Notes: generated by a model not told the origin, from the sequence alone. 64,000 nt of DNA from Rhizophagus clarus (GCA_015698045.1 BLAL01000182.1:930001-994000); one strand, 5' to 3'. Shown: positions 12,171 through 25,538, numbered from the stretch's first letter. Translations and numbers: made by a program.

Positions 12171-13453
12171 AAGAAAATTAGCTAAACATTATTGATTTAA
12201 AAAAAAAATTTTTATATATATATTTAATAAATTAAAAATCTTATTATTTTTTTTTTATTATTATATATATATATAATAATTCTTTAGATAATTCAAAATT
12301 TTTTGCAAATTTACTATTTATAAACTGATTTATCTTAAATTTAAAATTCAATAAATTCTGATTAGTTTTTTAAAAGTGAATAAAAGAAATTATTATAGCT
12401 GATATTAATATATTTTTCACAGAAATTATTAATGCAATTAATATAAAATTTACAATTTACTAGTAATCTGAAATATAAGTGAAATTAAAATTAAGGACCA
12501 AAAGAAATTATAAAGATTATAAAAGTCAAAACAGATTGAATCAAATAAATTTCAATTTTTTATTATTTTTTATATTTATAGTATAAATTGATTTAACATT
12601 AACACAAAAAATATTTTATTTTTGTATATTTTATTGGTTAAGATATAGTCAAAGATTTTATGTTTAATAAGAATGTTATGAAAAAGAAGAAATAAAAAGA
12701 ATTACAATAATAAAGAAAAAGGAGTGTTTTAATAAAAATGAAAAGAATAAGAATAAAAGGAATGTAATAAAGAATAAAAATAAAAAAAAAAAAATAGATA
12801 ATAAAAAAAGACAAGAAAGAAGATAAAAAATTAAGAAAAAAGGAAAAAAAGTAAAATGAGGAATATGAAGAAAGGAGAAAATAATGGGGAGCAATAAGGA
12901 AGAAAAAAAATAAAGGAGAGCAACAAGACAGGAAAAAAATAAAAAGAGAATAAGAGGAGAAATAAAATAAAGGAAAAATGTAAAAAGAGAATGAAAATAA
13001 AGGAAAAAATGTAAAAAGAGAATGAAAATAAAGGAAAAAATGTAAAAAGAAAATGAAAATAAAGGAAAAAATGTAAAAAGAAAATGAAAAGAAAGGGAAA
13101 AAAAATATAAAAAGAAAGGGAAAACGTAAGAGGAATAAAAATAAAGGAAAAAATAATAGGAAAATAAAATGTAGAAAAAATAATGAGGTCTAAAAAAGAA
13201 AACACTATAAACGAAAAAAAATATTACGTTAAAAACGTTCTTAATTGAAAAAAAACACCTTTCCCGTTTTCAAGAAGCAGGCGTTGTATTTATAAGTGAA
13301 AAAGTAACGTTATGTTTCGTTAGAAACGTTTCTTGAGACTGTAATAAATAAAAAATAAAGTTCTCGTCCATTTCGCAATGACTGACTATATTTAACCGGC
13401 AAAAAAAATTGATCGATCACCAATCATTTCAAAATTCGCGAAACTCATCAACC
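12171..13453. other. gene-free, strongly purine-rich stretch
   Basis: No gene is supported. Between about 12,670 and 13,240 the plus strand is almost entirely A and G for over 500 bp, which makes long meaningless Phe/Leu frames on the other strand. From 13,250 to 13,453 the composition becomes more balanced. Confidence 0.7.
12964..13120. repeat. 31-bp purine-rich tandem repeat, about 4-5 copies
   Basis: Copies at 12964-12993 (30 bp), 12994-13024, 13025-13055 and 13056-13086 are nearly identical, with core ATAAAGGAAAAAATGTAAAA; a degenerate fifth copy follows. It sits in the middle of the purine-rich tract and probably arose from it by slippage. Confidence 0.9.
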
Positions 13454-14857
13454 AGGACCCCGGATAATTATAATAGAGGTCACATCCGCAGTACTAATTA
13501 AAAATCCAATGGAATATACATAAATTTTGCCATATAAATATACATTTTTATCATATGACCTTTTATTGTACTATAAATATCTACTTTTATCATATGACCT
13601 CATAGTAAATTTTAACGAAAAAAAAAGATTTTGTATTAAAAATATGGATTAACCGGATTATATTATTTTTAAACTGAAACTAGCCAGAATTTCTCTATTA
13701 GATTTAATTTTATAATTTATAATTTTATAACTGCTATAATCTCTGCAGAATATGCATTACTTGTATTACTTTCAAAATTATTTTAATAAAAGACCAAATA
13801 ATTTTTTTAAAAAGATTATATTTATGATTTACTATATAAAGTAATCCTTTACTAATATTTAATTCTTTTTACATCACATTACTTCAGTTCTTTTATTGTT
13901 AGAATTCTTAAATAAAAGAATAATTGCTATAAAGACCTGCTTTTTAATAAAAATTACATCCCTAATACGCATGCATTTTATAAAAATGAAAATAAAAGGC
14001 GTTAGTTATATTCTTAAACCAAATTGTTAAGAAAAACATCTCTCTTTTCAAATTTAAGCCAGAAAATTTGAATCAAATCCTACAAAATAGACAAAAAAAA
14101 ACATTAGTAATATTCTCAAACAAAATTATTAAAGAACATCTTTCTCTTTATCACCCATTAAAGAAATTGCCCCCTTTAAATTTTACCTATTATTCTCTTT
14201 TCAAATTTATTTTCAAGTCAAAAAATCCCAATTTGTTTCTACAAAAATAAATAAAACAAAAAGAACATCAATAACGTTCTTAAAATAAAAAAAAATAATA
14301 AGCTTAGTAGCTTACTCATTTCTATAGTTCAAGAAAATAAAAATCAAAATTTACCTAAAATAATTTGCAAATCTGCAATTACATAACTAACTCTGTATTC
14401 TATAATACTAACATTTTAACATATTTTGGCATATGCTGTATATTATTTTGTAATGCTGTAATAAAAAGCTACAAACTTCTGGAAAAAAAAGCAATTAGCT
14501 ATTTCTTGCTTAAACAATTTAATATGTAAAAAAAATAGAAAAATATCTTAAATTAGCATTAAATTTTTGATCTAGAAAAAAAATCAATGTACAATATCCA
14601 TATTAATTTACAGCATTATAGTATGGCATTACAGCATTATAGTCAAAATATACACTTTATAATAAAGCATTACATATGACCTTAAATATTTATCCAAAAT
14701 TATATACTTTTTTTACTATGACCTAATTTAGTGATACTCTATTTTTGCATGTAACCTTTACTCAAAATACCCGTTTTTTCATATGACCTTCCTGTTAAAA
14801 ATGCAAAAAAATATACGTTTTTTGCATATGACCTTTATTATAATTAACCGGGGTCCT
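13454..14857. mobile_element. 1,404-bp non-autonomous DNA transposon with 8-bp target duplication (hAT-like)
   Basis: The left end begins AGGACCCCGGATAATTATAA and the right end is its inverted copy (AGGACCCCGGTTAATTATAA in reverse complement); the inverted repeat extends about 30 bp with few mismatches. The octamer CATCAACC lies directly outside both ends (13446-13453 and 14858-14865), an exact 8-bp target-site duplication as made by hAT-type transposases. Just inside the ends, CATATGACCT-like motifs recur in one orientation: 13552, 13591, 14673, 14715, 14748, 14780 and 14825; such subterminal arrays are usual transposase-binding regions in hAT elements. The interior has no open frame of transposase length and contains a degenerate internal duplication (about 13,998 and 14,100). 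It inserted about 260 bp upstream of the kinase reading frame. Confidence 0.85.
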
Positions 14858-15127
14858 CATCAACCGCTGAAATGTAATTAATACCAGTAATAAATCACGT
14901 GCCTTTACTGCGGATCGGTGCATCTTTAAAAAAGTTTTACCGATTTACTAATATGGTATATGGCTTTAAAAAACGATTCTGCGAAAAATTTATTTAAATA
15001 TCCAGTAATTAAATGTTTCTTTTCATGAAAATCTTTATATACTTAAAATTTTCCAAACTAATTTAAATTGGGAATGAAATTGACTAAATTACACTTTTTA
15101 TAGAGATACGCTATTCCCGCTTCCAAT

Positions 15128-16564
15128 TTGTCGAGCGAAGAGAATGAAGAGAACCCATATGAAGTAGTTTATATTAACAACTTAGAAAAACGAAAGGATG
15201 CATATGGAATATGTTTACAATGTAATGAACCAGGTACGGGAATACACTGGTGTAGACCTTGCAACGCGAAAAGATTTAAGGAAGAATTTAAAAATTGGAC
15301 AAGTGGGAATAAGTTTATTGATGAATTTATACAAGAATCACAACTAAATGCTGTACATTACACACAATGTCTCGAGTGGGTTCCTTTTGATAAATTTAAG
15401 GATGTTACTTATGTTGCCAATGGAGGTTTTGGTAAAATTTATAGAGCCAGTTGGCATGAAGGGCACATAGCATATTGGAAACATAAGGAACAAAAATGGT
15501 GGAGATATCAAAGTAAAATTGTTGCATTAAAAAGTTTGGATAATTCTTCTGATATAAGCGTTGATTTTATTAATGAGGTATTGTTATATACATAAATGTA
15601 TTTAATATATATATATATATATCTTTACAATTATTTATTAACTTTGATTATTTTTTAGATCAAGTCTCATCTACAGATTAATGTTGTTTTTGATATTGTT
15701 AAGTGTTACGGAATAACGCAAGATCCAGTCAGTAAAGATTATATGATGATATTAGAATTTTGTGGTGACGGAAATTTACGTGATTACGTAGCTAATTCTA
15801 AAGAGTATATACCTTACGATGAAAAAATTGATGTTTTACATCAAATTATTAAAGGTCTTAAATGTATTCATGATGCGGGGAAGGTTCATAAAGATTTTCA
15901 TTCAGGCAATATATTATGTGATAATGTAGGCATAGGAATAATTACGTCTATTAGTGATTTGGGACTTTGTCGACCAGCAACGGAACAATCGGAAGGTGAA
16001 AAAATTTATGGAGTAATGCCTTATATAGCTCCTGAAGTATTACGTGGAAAGAAATATAGTTCAGCTGCAGATATTTACTCATTTGGCATTGTGATGAATG
16101 AATTTTTGTCTGAGGAATATCCTTTTGGTGATACTCCTCATAATTTCTTTCTTGTAAAGAATATTTTTAATGGAGTTAGGCCAAAAATATCTGAACATGT
16201 TCCAAAATTCCTTGTAGATGTTATTATGAAATGTTGGAACGCTAAAGCTGAAGATAGAACAACTGCTAAAGAATTGGTTCATGTATTTGGGAAATGGGTA
16301 GATGAAAAAGATGATGAAAATAGTGAAATTTATTTTCGAATTAAAGAAAGTGACAAAAAATATAAAGAATGCAAATCGAAAAATACATCAAAAAATATAT
16401 CAAATAATGAATCATATGACAATAGTCTCAGATTCACCCAAACGCATCCACAAGCCGTATACACTAGTAGAAATCTTGATTTTGAGATATCAACTGATAT
16501 AGAATTTAAATTAGGTAATTTTAATAATTCATTTGATTTTTACCGTAAAGCTTTATCCAACTAA
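15128..16564 (+). CDS. protein kinase with N-terminal Cys-pair module (about 451 aa, start uncertain)
   Basis: Exons: 15128-15577 and 15659-16564, intron GTATTG to TTTTTAG, phase 0. The N-terminus has two Cys pairs (C29/C32 and C42/C45, counting from 15128) that look like a small zinc-binding module. The kinase domain follows: Gly loop GGFGKIYRA, ATP-binding Lys in VALKSL, catalytic loop VHKDFHSGNIL (Asp and Asn present, HRD changed to HKD), DLG in place of DFG, and PYIAPEV. The set is compatible with an active kinase of the tyrosine-kinase-like type that is massively expanded in Rhizophagus. The tail after about 390 is polar, with no recognised repeats. No ATG opens the frame: TAG at 15101 is followed by sense codons, and TTG at 15128 stands where I would expect the start. 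An unseen upstream exon ending in the TTTTTATAG acceptor, or loss of the ATG, are the alternatives. Confidence 0.8.
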
Positions 16565-18495
16565 ATTAATAATTTGTCTTTTTTTTTACAGATGAATTTG
16601 AATAATGTTGGTAATTAAATAAATTAAAAAAAAAAAATTTTACGAAACTGGCGAAGAATAAGAATAACATAAAATTGGTGTTTTTTTCTTGTATCATCAT
16701 TATTTCATTTTTACGCTTTTTTACAATATTATTATTATATTTGTTGGGTGTAACTGTATGGTATGGAGATCTGACTATAACAATGGAATTTTATAATGTC
16801 GTAATTTTTTGTAAATAAATTACTATATTTATATTTCTGTAAGTTCATATGATATTAATAATCAAGAATTATGAGCCACAGTTTTTATCATTATCATAAC
16901 AATAATACATTTGTATTTTGATGTATTTTATCGATTATTTAAAAAAAAGTATGGAATTATATATAGAAAGAACTGTGAAATGAAAGATCTTTATTCAATG
17001 ATTGAACTTAAAAAGAAAGTTTCAAATATTTAGAACTATAAAGTAAAAAATCTATTGGTCGTTAAATAGAATGTGTTGACATATGATAACACTGTAGTGC
17101 GGTCACATCAATTGGAGCAAAGCCCATATTCTAAATTAAGAACTTCCCATATTTGTATCAAGACTATTGGCATTTGGTAATAAATGCTGCATTTTTTGAC
17201 TCAAGGAAATCGATCACATATGATACGCAGAAAAACAATAGAAAATTCTTAAATGATTAGGATCAGGCCATTTAATATACATACATATTAGTTTTAAATA
17301 TCTAATTTTCCAAAAATCTAATTTTCGAATTTAATTAAAATTAAACGTACAGCATAAATACTTAAAAATTGGACAGGATTTTTGTAGGGTCTCCTCGGTA
17401 TCTTAATGAGTCACGTGATATCGTTTTGTTTTTAACCTGACTTAAATAATTTTTTCTTTCCCGAAAAAGCAAAGTAGCATCATAAAATATCCCGGAAAAT
17501 ATAGTATATATAAATAAATAATTCAATCAATTGTAACTACACATAATATATTAATTTATTTTATTTAAACAAGTTTTAGTAGTATTTGTAAATTAAAAAA
17601 TGCATTATATATATATGGTTTTTGACAAAATTATTTAGATCATCGAATTTTTATATGTAGATAAACTAAATAAATTTTCTTTCATTTTATTAGATTTTAT
17701 TAATACCAATTATTAAGTAAAATAATTTTTCAATTATTTAAATATGATAATGAAATAAAAAAAAATATATTTATAATTTTATTAATTAATTCTTGTAATT
17801 AGATATTTTTTTATATTAATTTAATAATAAAAAAAAAGAAAAGAATTTATTATTTTTACTAATGTAATTAACTATATTTAAAATATATATAATATTATAA
17901 AATAAATTATTATAATGCAATATATATATATATATTAAATCAGAAATAAATTGTTATTCATATTAGTATTTTAATAATCTTTTGTTTTTACAGCCCTTTT
18001 CCCTTTTTTTAATTTGTACTTTTTTTTATAAAAATTATTATTATTATATATAAATATAAATATAAATATATAAAAAAAAAAAAATAATTTAATTATTAAT
18101 ATAATTTGGGGTAAGGTTTATATTAAATAATAAGTTTAAAGCCACAAATTTATAAGTTGCAAAAAATTTGTTACTGTAGTACAAGTCCTGATTAATTCAT
18201 GCAAAGATTCATCAGTGGCTTTTTTGAACTTTAATACCTGTTTTTTATAACGTAAAAAATTAAGGTTTTCAGAATGGGCCAGGCCTTTATACTTTTAAAA
18301 AAGTTGATGACATCTTTAGTATTACAGTACTCGAGTTACTGCGCTACCTGATACATTAATATTAATATTATTACATAATTTATATGTGCCAGATTTCTAA
18401 ATAAACACGGATAACAAATGCCAAATTAACTAATTAACTAAATATTGTCCTTTTTTTTTTGGTAAAAAAAAAAAAATCCTTGAATCATCGGAAAA

Positions 18496-18531
<36 letters not shown>

Positions 18532-21500
18532 ATTAAATTAGATGTAAATAATTATAAGCCATTTTATCATAAAAATAATTCTTCTAATAATCTTACAATA
18601 AGCCAATAGTGGTTAAAAGGTAACTTAATCAAGTCACAATTACACATTATTTGTTGCTTTAATGCAGAATGTGCATATTTTTTAGAGTCGGGTACCAAAA
18701 GGTTCTGGGCGCAGCATATATACTTTAGAGATTATAGATAGGAAAATCTTCTTCCCGGAGAATTAATAAATAATGATTATTGGATTAATTTCTAACAATC
18801 AATCTAAAACTTAAAACGCGAAGTTGAAAGTAATGACAAATTACAATTGTTTTGACTCTATTCTCTCCTTTTTGTCTGAAATGTGATACAGTATATATGA
18901 CTAGAGAATGACTTAGCTAAGAATAATAATTTTTTGTACGCATTCCTTATATTAATATTTTCATCAATAGGTTTTTCCTAATATTTATATCAACAAGAAC
19001 CTATAAATATTTGTTACATTAATAATATAAAAATACTTGTCATTTTCATGATCACTTTTAAAAAAGATCATATAAAAAAAACATATAAAGTTTATGCATC
19101 TTTAGAACTGGATTAAATACCTGTTTACATATTATCTTTCGTCTTTGTAGAACGCAATCCGTCATGTTGCAAAAGATAATAAATTATATTAATTAGGAAT
19201 TTGTTTTGTATTCTTGTAACATATAACAAATACAAAAAATCAAAAAGGATAAATGAATTAATTGTTAAGAAAACACTCGAATTAGTGTAAATTTTTAATT
19301 AATCTCTTGTAGTTCTTTATTTCTTTTTTCCCTTAATTTACCTGTACATAGTATCGATCAACGCAAAATGAAACTTACTTTATACTCGGCAAGATGTCTT
19401 GACAATCTATGTAAAATTTATATTAAGTAATATTAATAATAATATATCTGAATCATATCTGCACAAAGATCCAAATTTTCTTTTAAAAAAAGAAATGATA
19501 TAAAAACGCGATAATTGTAAATAAAAAATTTTTTAAATTAATCGCGTAATACATACTTACATCATTTGTATATCTCTCCATATTTGTTAATATTGTCTGT
19601 CGTACAATATATTTTCAAAAAAAAAAATTTCTCTAGATATCTAATACAACAACAATATGTTAGAAATGATTAATCGACAACCCAATCAAAAAAAAAAAAA
19701 AAGAAATTTTTTTTTTTTTAAAAAAATTTTTTTTTGAATGGAACTCTGACTCGGGAAATTAATACTTTGTTAAATTGTTAATTTAATTCCTTTCTAAGTC
19801 AACACAACACAAAGAGAACGCATAGAATTGGCTTCCATAATTCTTTCGCACGCTGTTTTAAACAAGGTGTCATTATGCAGTAGTGTTTTATAAAGCTAGT
19901 CCATTTTCATAGGATTTAGTATGTTTCCTCGGTTTTTCAACATGATTAAAGTTTAGATTTGAGAATTAAACGGGAAGATGATTTTCTTGTTGAACGAATA
20001 TGCATTAACTTCATTTTTTTTAACAAATTTTACTCACCGAATATTGTAAGTTCTGCAAATGTAGATTATTGATACTTGAAGTTGTTTAGCACCCCAAAAA
20101 ATGGTAAAAAAAAAAAAAAAAATTGTCTTTTTATCAATTAATTATCCAAATCACTATTAATAAAAGTTTTATCTATATTTTGTGTAAAAAAAAAAATGCG
20201 GGTTTCCTTTAAATAAATGGAATTTTGAACATGCTGGATTGTTTAACAACTACAAAATTTAAATACTAAACAACTTTAGTTAATAACACTAACTAAAATA
20301 CGTATGCTATAGTGTTGAACTGTTTTACAAAAAAAAAAAAAAAATTTCCAAAAAAATAAAGACCGTTAACTTACCGCAGCTAAAGTTTATAATTTGTGTA
20401 AATTTAAAAATCCCACGGTATTTTCGTATAACGCGATACAAAATGTCGCCGCCTTTAACTGTGCCACGACCTCTGTGTAAAGAAATGAACACTCTTTTTT
20501 TCCCATTTTTTTTTCTTTGGCGTCTATTATGCTATACTATAACAGTAAATTATATGTGGGAAACAACAAAAGCACATAATCAACCATATTGCATACTTGT
20601 ACACAATCCCCATTTTTTCGCTTAACGCTAATCCATCTTTATCATTATCGATAAAGTCGATAAAAAAAAAAAAAAAAAAAATTCGTTATGCAAAGGATGC
20701 TGAATCTTGTAGAGTTAATTTTTTTACGGGAAAATTTTAAGTTGTCGTACACGTGGAACCATGTAATATGTGACTCTATATATAGCTTAATGTAATGATC
20801 ATATACAGAGAATAAGTAACTTTGGACCCGGTACTGACTCAGTATATTTATTTTATATTATATATATTAAATCATGTTACAGTATAACATGTTATTATAC
20901 TAAATTTAGTTAAACTTAACCATATATGAAGTATAATTTTTTTATAATCAACCTATTTCTCAAAAGTTGATTTTTTTCGCATCTATTTTTTGTTTTTCGG
21001 TTGTGTAAGTATGATTTACACTTTATTGCAGTCTATGCTGTGCTGTTTGAAACTATCAAAATTATCATAAAAAGATTTATTTATATTTCTTAAATATATA
21101 AATCTTTCGAATCTAGAGAGTCTTTTAATAATAATTGTTAAAGGAAACGGTTTATTACTTAGTTGATAAATTAAATTTAATATTGGTTTTAATATTATAT
21201 TGTAAATATCCCCGCAAAAGGATACGATCCATTCCTGACGATTTTTTATTTATATATCTATATTTTAAATGTCAAAATACACAAACTCCACATATACTAT
21301 GTTACACGACTTAGTCATAATCTTCAAGTGTGACTCATAAATTAATTAAAATATTTAATGTATTTTTACATAAAAAAAACTTCCCGCCCGTTCTTTTGCA
21401 TAATATTTTAGTATTTTGTTGTGATTTCAGGATTTTCTCCTTGCTTATCTGAATTTGTATTTGTTGTCATACAGGTTCTATCAAGTAGAACTTTAAAATA

Positions 21501-21898
21501 AAATAAATATAATATAAATTAAAAAAATATAAATACCTTCAATTTTTTTTATTAATTGTCTTCTTGCAAGTTTTCTTCTCTTTTTTTTTACGTTTTTTGA
21601 TAGGGATAAAACTTGCTATTTTATAAAAAAAAAAAAAAAATTTTTTTTTTTTTTTTATTGTAATATTTTAAAAAAATTTCTTTTACTCTCTCTTTTGAGT
21701 CTACCTTTAATTATCCTGTAAAATTCTTTCTCTTATTTCTTTTTCAGTCTCTAATATATATATATATATATATAAAAATAACATTTTCTTAATTTCCATT
21801 ATTATTTCACAATCATTTTCATTATATTTCATTTATTAACCTTATCTTTTCCTTGTTACTGTTTTAATTTGTTCTAGTGTACCAATTTTTCTTTTGTC
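16565..21898. other. 5.3-kb AT-rich intergenic region
   Basis: No gene is supported. Open frames up to 60 codons occur (for example near 20,443-20,625) but lack family similarity and end in homopolymers. A less AT-rich island at about 18,130-18,360 includes GAATGGGCCAGGCC and may be an old repeat; its limits are unclear. A palindromic TCACGTGA is at 17411-17418. The last few hundred bases before the sestrin gene have T-rich pyrimidine tracts and an (AT)n run near 21,755, typical of a promoter region. Confidence 0.6.
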
Positions 21899-24800
21899 AT
21901 GACAACATCTGAACAACAACCAGTTGAAAATAACAGTAATTTTGCACCATCAACTTTAGAAAGTCGAGCTAGAGCTTTCAGAGAATTCCGCACTCGTGTG
22001 GCACTCTTTAATGGTTTATTAACTAAAGACCCAAAGGAACGTGCAAATGCATCTGATAGAATAACTCAATTATTAAGAAATTTGGCAAAAGAATCTTATC
22101 CATCTGAAACAGCAGGAACTGTAGTATCAACAACAGGTGACAGGGAAATTGTATCTGGTGTGTCTTCTCCACTCAATAATGTGTTGGTCACTCCACTTTC
22201 ATCATTATCTCCTTTTAATTCTCCGTTGTTCACTGATGGATCGGGTTCAGCATCTGCTTCTTCTTATGCCCCTTCTCCGAATATTCATCAAACATATGCA
22301 AGTGAAGGTGTTGACAGTGAAAATTTTGGAGGTTATGTAAATCAAATGGAATTTCAACGGAACGGGATTCCGGATGGACTAGGCGGTGATCATTCTCGAA
22401 GAAATTCCGCTGATGAAAATTCCCCTGATGATATAGAGAAATCTGAGGAAGAAAGGAAAGAATATCTTAGGTTGCTTATTTTGGCAATGTTACGTATGTC
22501 TATCGATTGTCCTTTCGCCGATGTTAGAAATTCTTTTAATAGATGTCTAAAGAAACTTAGGGTAAGATTTACATTCTTTTCATTCTAGAATTTTATTTAA
22601 TTTTGTCTATCAAGTTTGGACATCGTTAAAATGTTTTAAAAAAAATGATATTTGCTGCGCCACGAATCGTTGATTTATTATTAATAAAATATTAGTAAAG
22701 AGAGTTAATAAAAAAAGTAAGTTGTCTAAAATATTTATTCCATATTTTTCTTTTATCTTAAAATTGAATTTGGTTTGTTTGCTTTATTTGTCAACTAGCA
22801 ATTTACCTTTTTATCTTAATACTTTAATATACCAAAAAAGTGAAACCTTATTTCATTCAGTGTATACTACGGAAAAAAATTTGAAATGGTTCTTATATAT
22901 TTTTATATTTTTATATAATTTTTTTTTCTTATTTGGTTTTTTTTTTTCTAAAAAAAAAAATGGAAAAATGAAAAAATGGTAAAGGAAACAAGTAAAAGAA
23001 AAAAAAATTGAAAATGAAAACAAGCAAGGTTTCTTTTCTTTAAAAAGAAAAAAAAAGAGAAAAGAAATTTTGATATACGAACTTTAGCAATTTTTTTTGA
23101 ATCTCACATTATCATATCTTTCCTGCTTTTATTGAGCAATATCTTATAATGTTTTCTCTAATATTAATTCATTATTAACAAAAAAAAAAAATTTCACCCA
23201 ATTCATTTAGTAATAGAATGTAAATAGTGTGCACGTAATTTTTATATATTTTATATAATTTTTAAAAAAAAATTATGGTAAAAGTAAATAAAATACATTT
23301 CGAAATAGTTACCTTTGTTAACCATTTTCTTCTTTTGAAATTTTGTTCTCTTATAGCAAATGAACGTTCCGGTACCATCACCAATCAATCCGTCTCCATC
23401 GTTCTTTATCGCGCCTGAAGACATAATAACACTTGAATGGCCAGAATATACGAACAGTACTCTTACTCAAAGCACGCCACGTTCCATAACCCCTTCCGGA
23501 TATTCATCTTCTAGTTCTTCTTCATCATCTAATTCATCATCATTTTCCGAAGAGATACCACGGGCTGTTCAACAACCATTAACTCCAGCAACTCCTTTAT
23601 ATCCAAGTCCTCCTAGTTTAGTAGTAGGTAGACAACCTGATGATGTAGTTAGAAAATTGATGATTGATACTTTTATCAAGTTTGCAAGATTAAGCCATTT
23701 TTATCGAGTTTTGGCTTATTTTCCTAATTTTATGGAAAAATATCAAGAATCTTATAAACTTATTGTAAGAGATCCTGATAATGGACCTGTACCTCTAAGT
23801 TGGAGATTTTATATTGGAATAATGGTAAGTTATATAAGATTATGGAGGAAAAGAATTTTATCAATTTCTTTTCTTTACTTTTCTTTGCTTTTTTTTTTTT
23901 TGTTTCGTTGTTAATAAAAATTCTTTATCCTTCACGATTTACGATTCATTTTCAGGCTGCGTCACAATTTAAATGTCAGTACATCGTTTCCAAACTTACA
24001 AATGACTTTCTAATGTATGGAGGGAATATTGATTGGTTACAAGGTCTTCAACACGCACCAGCAAAAATCCGTAATTTGGCTACACTAAATACTATATTAG
24101 CAAATCAACCATGGCGTCTTAAACCATCACATATCGGTGCATTAGTTAAACGTCCGCAAAATTCACAAAATCCACAGGAACACTGGACGATTGCCGAAAT
24201 TGTTCATGTTATTTTGATATTGAGCACTTTCCATAGTTTAAGCAGTTATGCGTTAGGATGTGGAATCGTTCCAGAGTATGACAGTGTTGGAGGTAATTGT
24301 GAACAACCGCTTTTTACTCCTAATTCTCCTATTGAAGAATCTGGGAATTCTATTGGAGTTTTGAATTCAGAAAACATTTCTGCGGAAGTTGCATCCGGAT
24401 TAGGGGTTACATTAGAAGAGCAGCTGGGAGAACCCGATACTGTAAAAACTATTACGAAATCAGTTGTAGCTTCAGACCCTATTCCTATTCCAAACTCTTC
24501 CTCAACTCGGGAACGCAGTGATTTAGAAATCAACCATACAAGTCAGCTAATTAGACGATTGAATTTACGGAATAGAGAGGAAAGGGAGGAAGATAAACAA
24601 ATTAATTATGGTTCAGTATCTAGTGATGGCTCTTATTCTTTTCCAAGAGTTCCTGGATTTGACAATGTCGATGAGGAGAGTGAGTATCTTGTTTACATGA
24701 GGTTTTAATAATTATTAATAACGACTTTAACAATATATAAATAAATATTTTTAGCATTCACGGATGAAACCGATGTATCACCATTTTCAATTTCTCGAGA

Positions 24801-25538
24801 ATTTTTCTCAAACGTGTGTACCACACCTCGTACTTTAACTCAACCAACATATCCCACGGAAGATTTTTCAAGATTTCTTGATTCAAATGTAGAGATACAT
24901 TATGCAGACTTTTCTGTCAGTAGTTCTGAATATAGTGTATTTAAGTTACAAGATTATTGCTGGGAAGATCATGGTGTTATAATGGTAAATAACTATTTGC
25001 CGGATACAGGCGAAGTATTAGATCAAGAATTTACTGAAATTCGAGATTTTACTGATTACAGGTATTATACTATTTTTTATTGAGATCTTTTTAAGACCTT
25101 TCATATGCAGATATTTAACTTTTTTATATTAATTAAATAGTTTATTCCATTCATACAAATCTGATTTGGATACAACTCCACTTCGACAAGCAATTTGGTA
25201 TTATGTCCAACGACTATTCGGATTATGCAAGGATGATTACGAATATCGTGATATCAATACATTTCTTAATAAAAGAATTAAAGCTTTTCTCAAGAAGGTT
25301 GGTCAAAAGGTTATCAACTAAAACTTTATTTAACGATTTATTTACTCTTTCGTTCTCCCTCTATTAGGTTTGCTGCACACCTGAAGAGGTCAGATATAGC
25401 GATTGGAGGGGTGTAGGATTTCGTTTACGCGAAGAAGAAAAATGTCATGTAAATTTGATTGCTGTTGAAGCACGTAAACAAGCAGAATTAGTATATGGAT
25501 TATCATGTGTTATGAGATGGGAAAAAGGGAGAGAATGA
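21899..25538 (+). CDS. sestrin family protein (829 aa, 6 exons)
   Basis: Exons: 21899-22561, 23357-23824, 23956-24679, 24755-25061, 25141-25297, 25368-25538. Residues 1 to about 320 are a Ser/Pro/Asn-rich extension absent from animal sestrins. The rest follows the animal family closely: CQYIVSKLTNDFL, NQPWRL, the SYALGCGI segment, EIHYADF, FKLQDYCWEDHG, LRQAIWYYVQ and HVNLIAVEARKQAEL. Sestrins restrain TORC1 through GATOR2 under leucine shortage and carry a peroxidase-like fold. By alignment from memory to human SESN2, the redox Cys125 and Tyr127 correspond to C384 and Y386, but His132 is L391. Leucine-pocket residues T386, R390, W444 and E451 correspond to T732, R736, W786 and, across a four-residue insertion, E797. 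The first intron is unusually long (795 bp). Family assignment is strong; amino-acid sensing in this fungus is inference. Confidence 0.93.

Noticed and set aside
12676..13205. Long minus-strand frames of Phe, Leu, Ser and Ile.
   Set aside because: They are the complement of a purine-rich repeat tract; composition is that of translated TTC/TTT runs, with no family similarity.
20443..20625. 60-codon frame starting MSPPLTVPRPLCKEM.
   Set aside because: No family similarity, no neighbours in frame after splicing, and a homopolymer-derived middle.
22562..23356. Possible extra exon inside the long first intron of the sestrin gene.
   Set aside because: The frame at 22,722-22,982 is hydrophobic and AT-derived; exon 1 and exon 2 join in phase without it.
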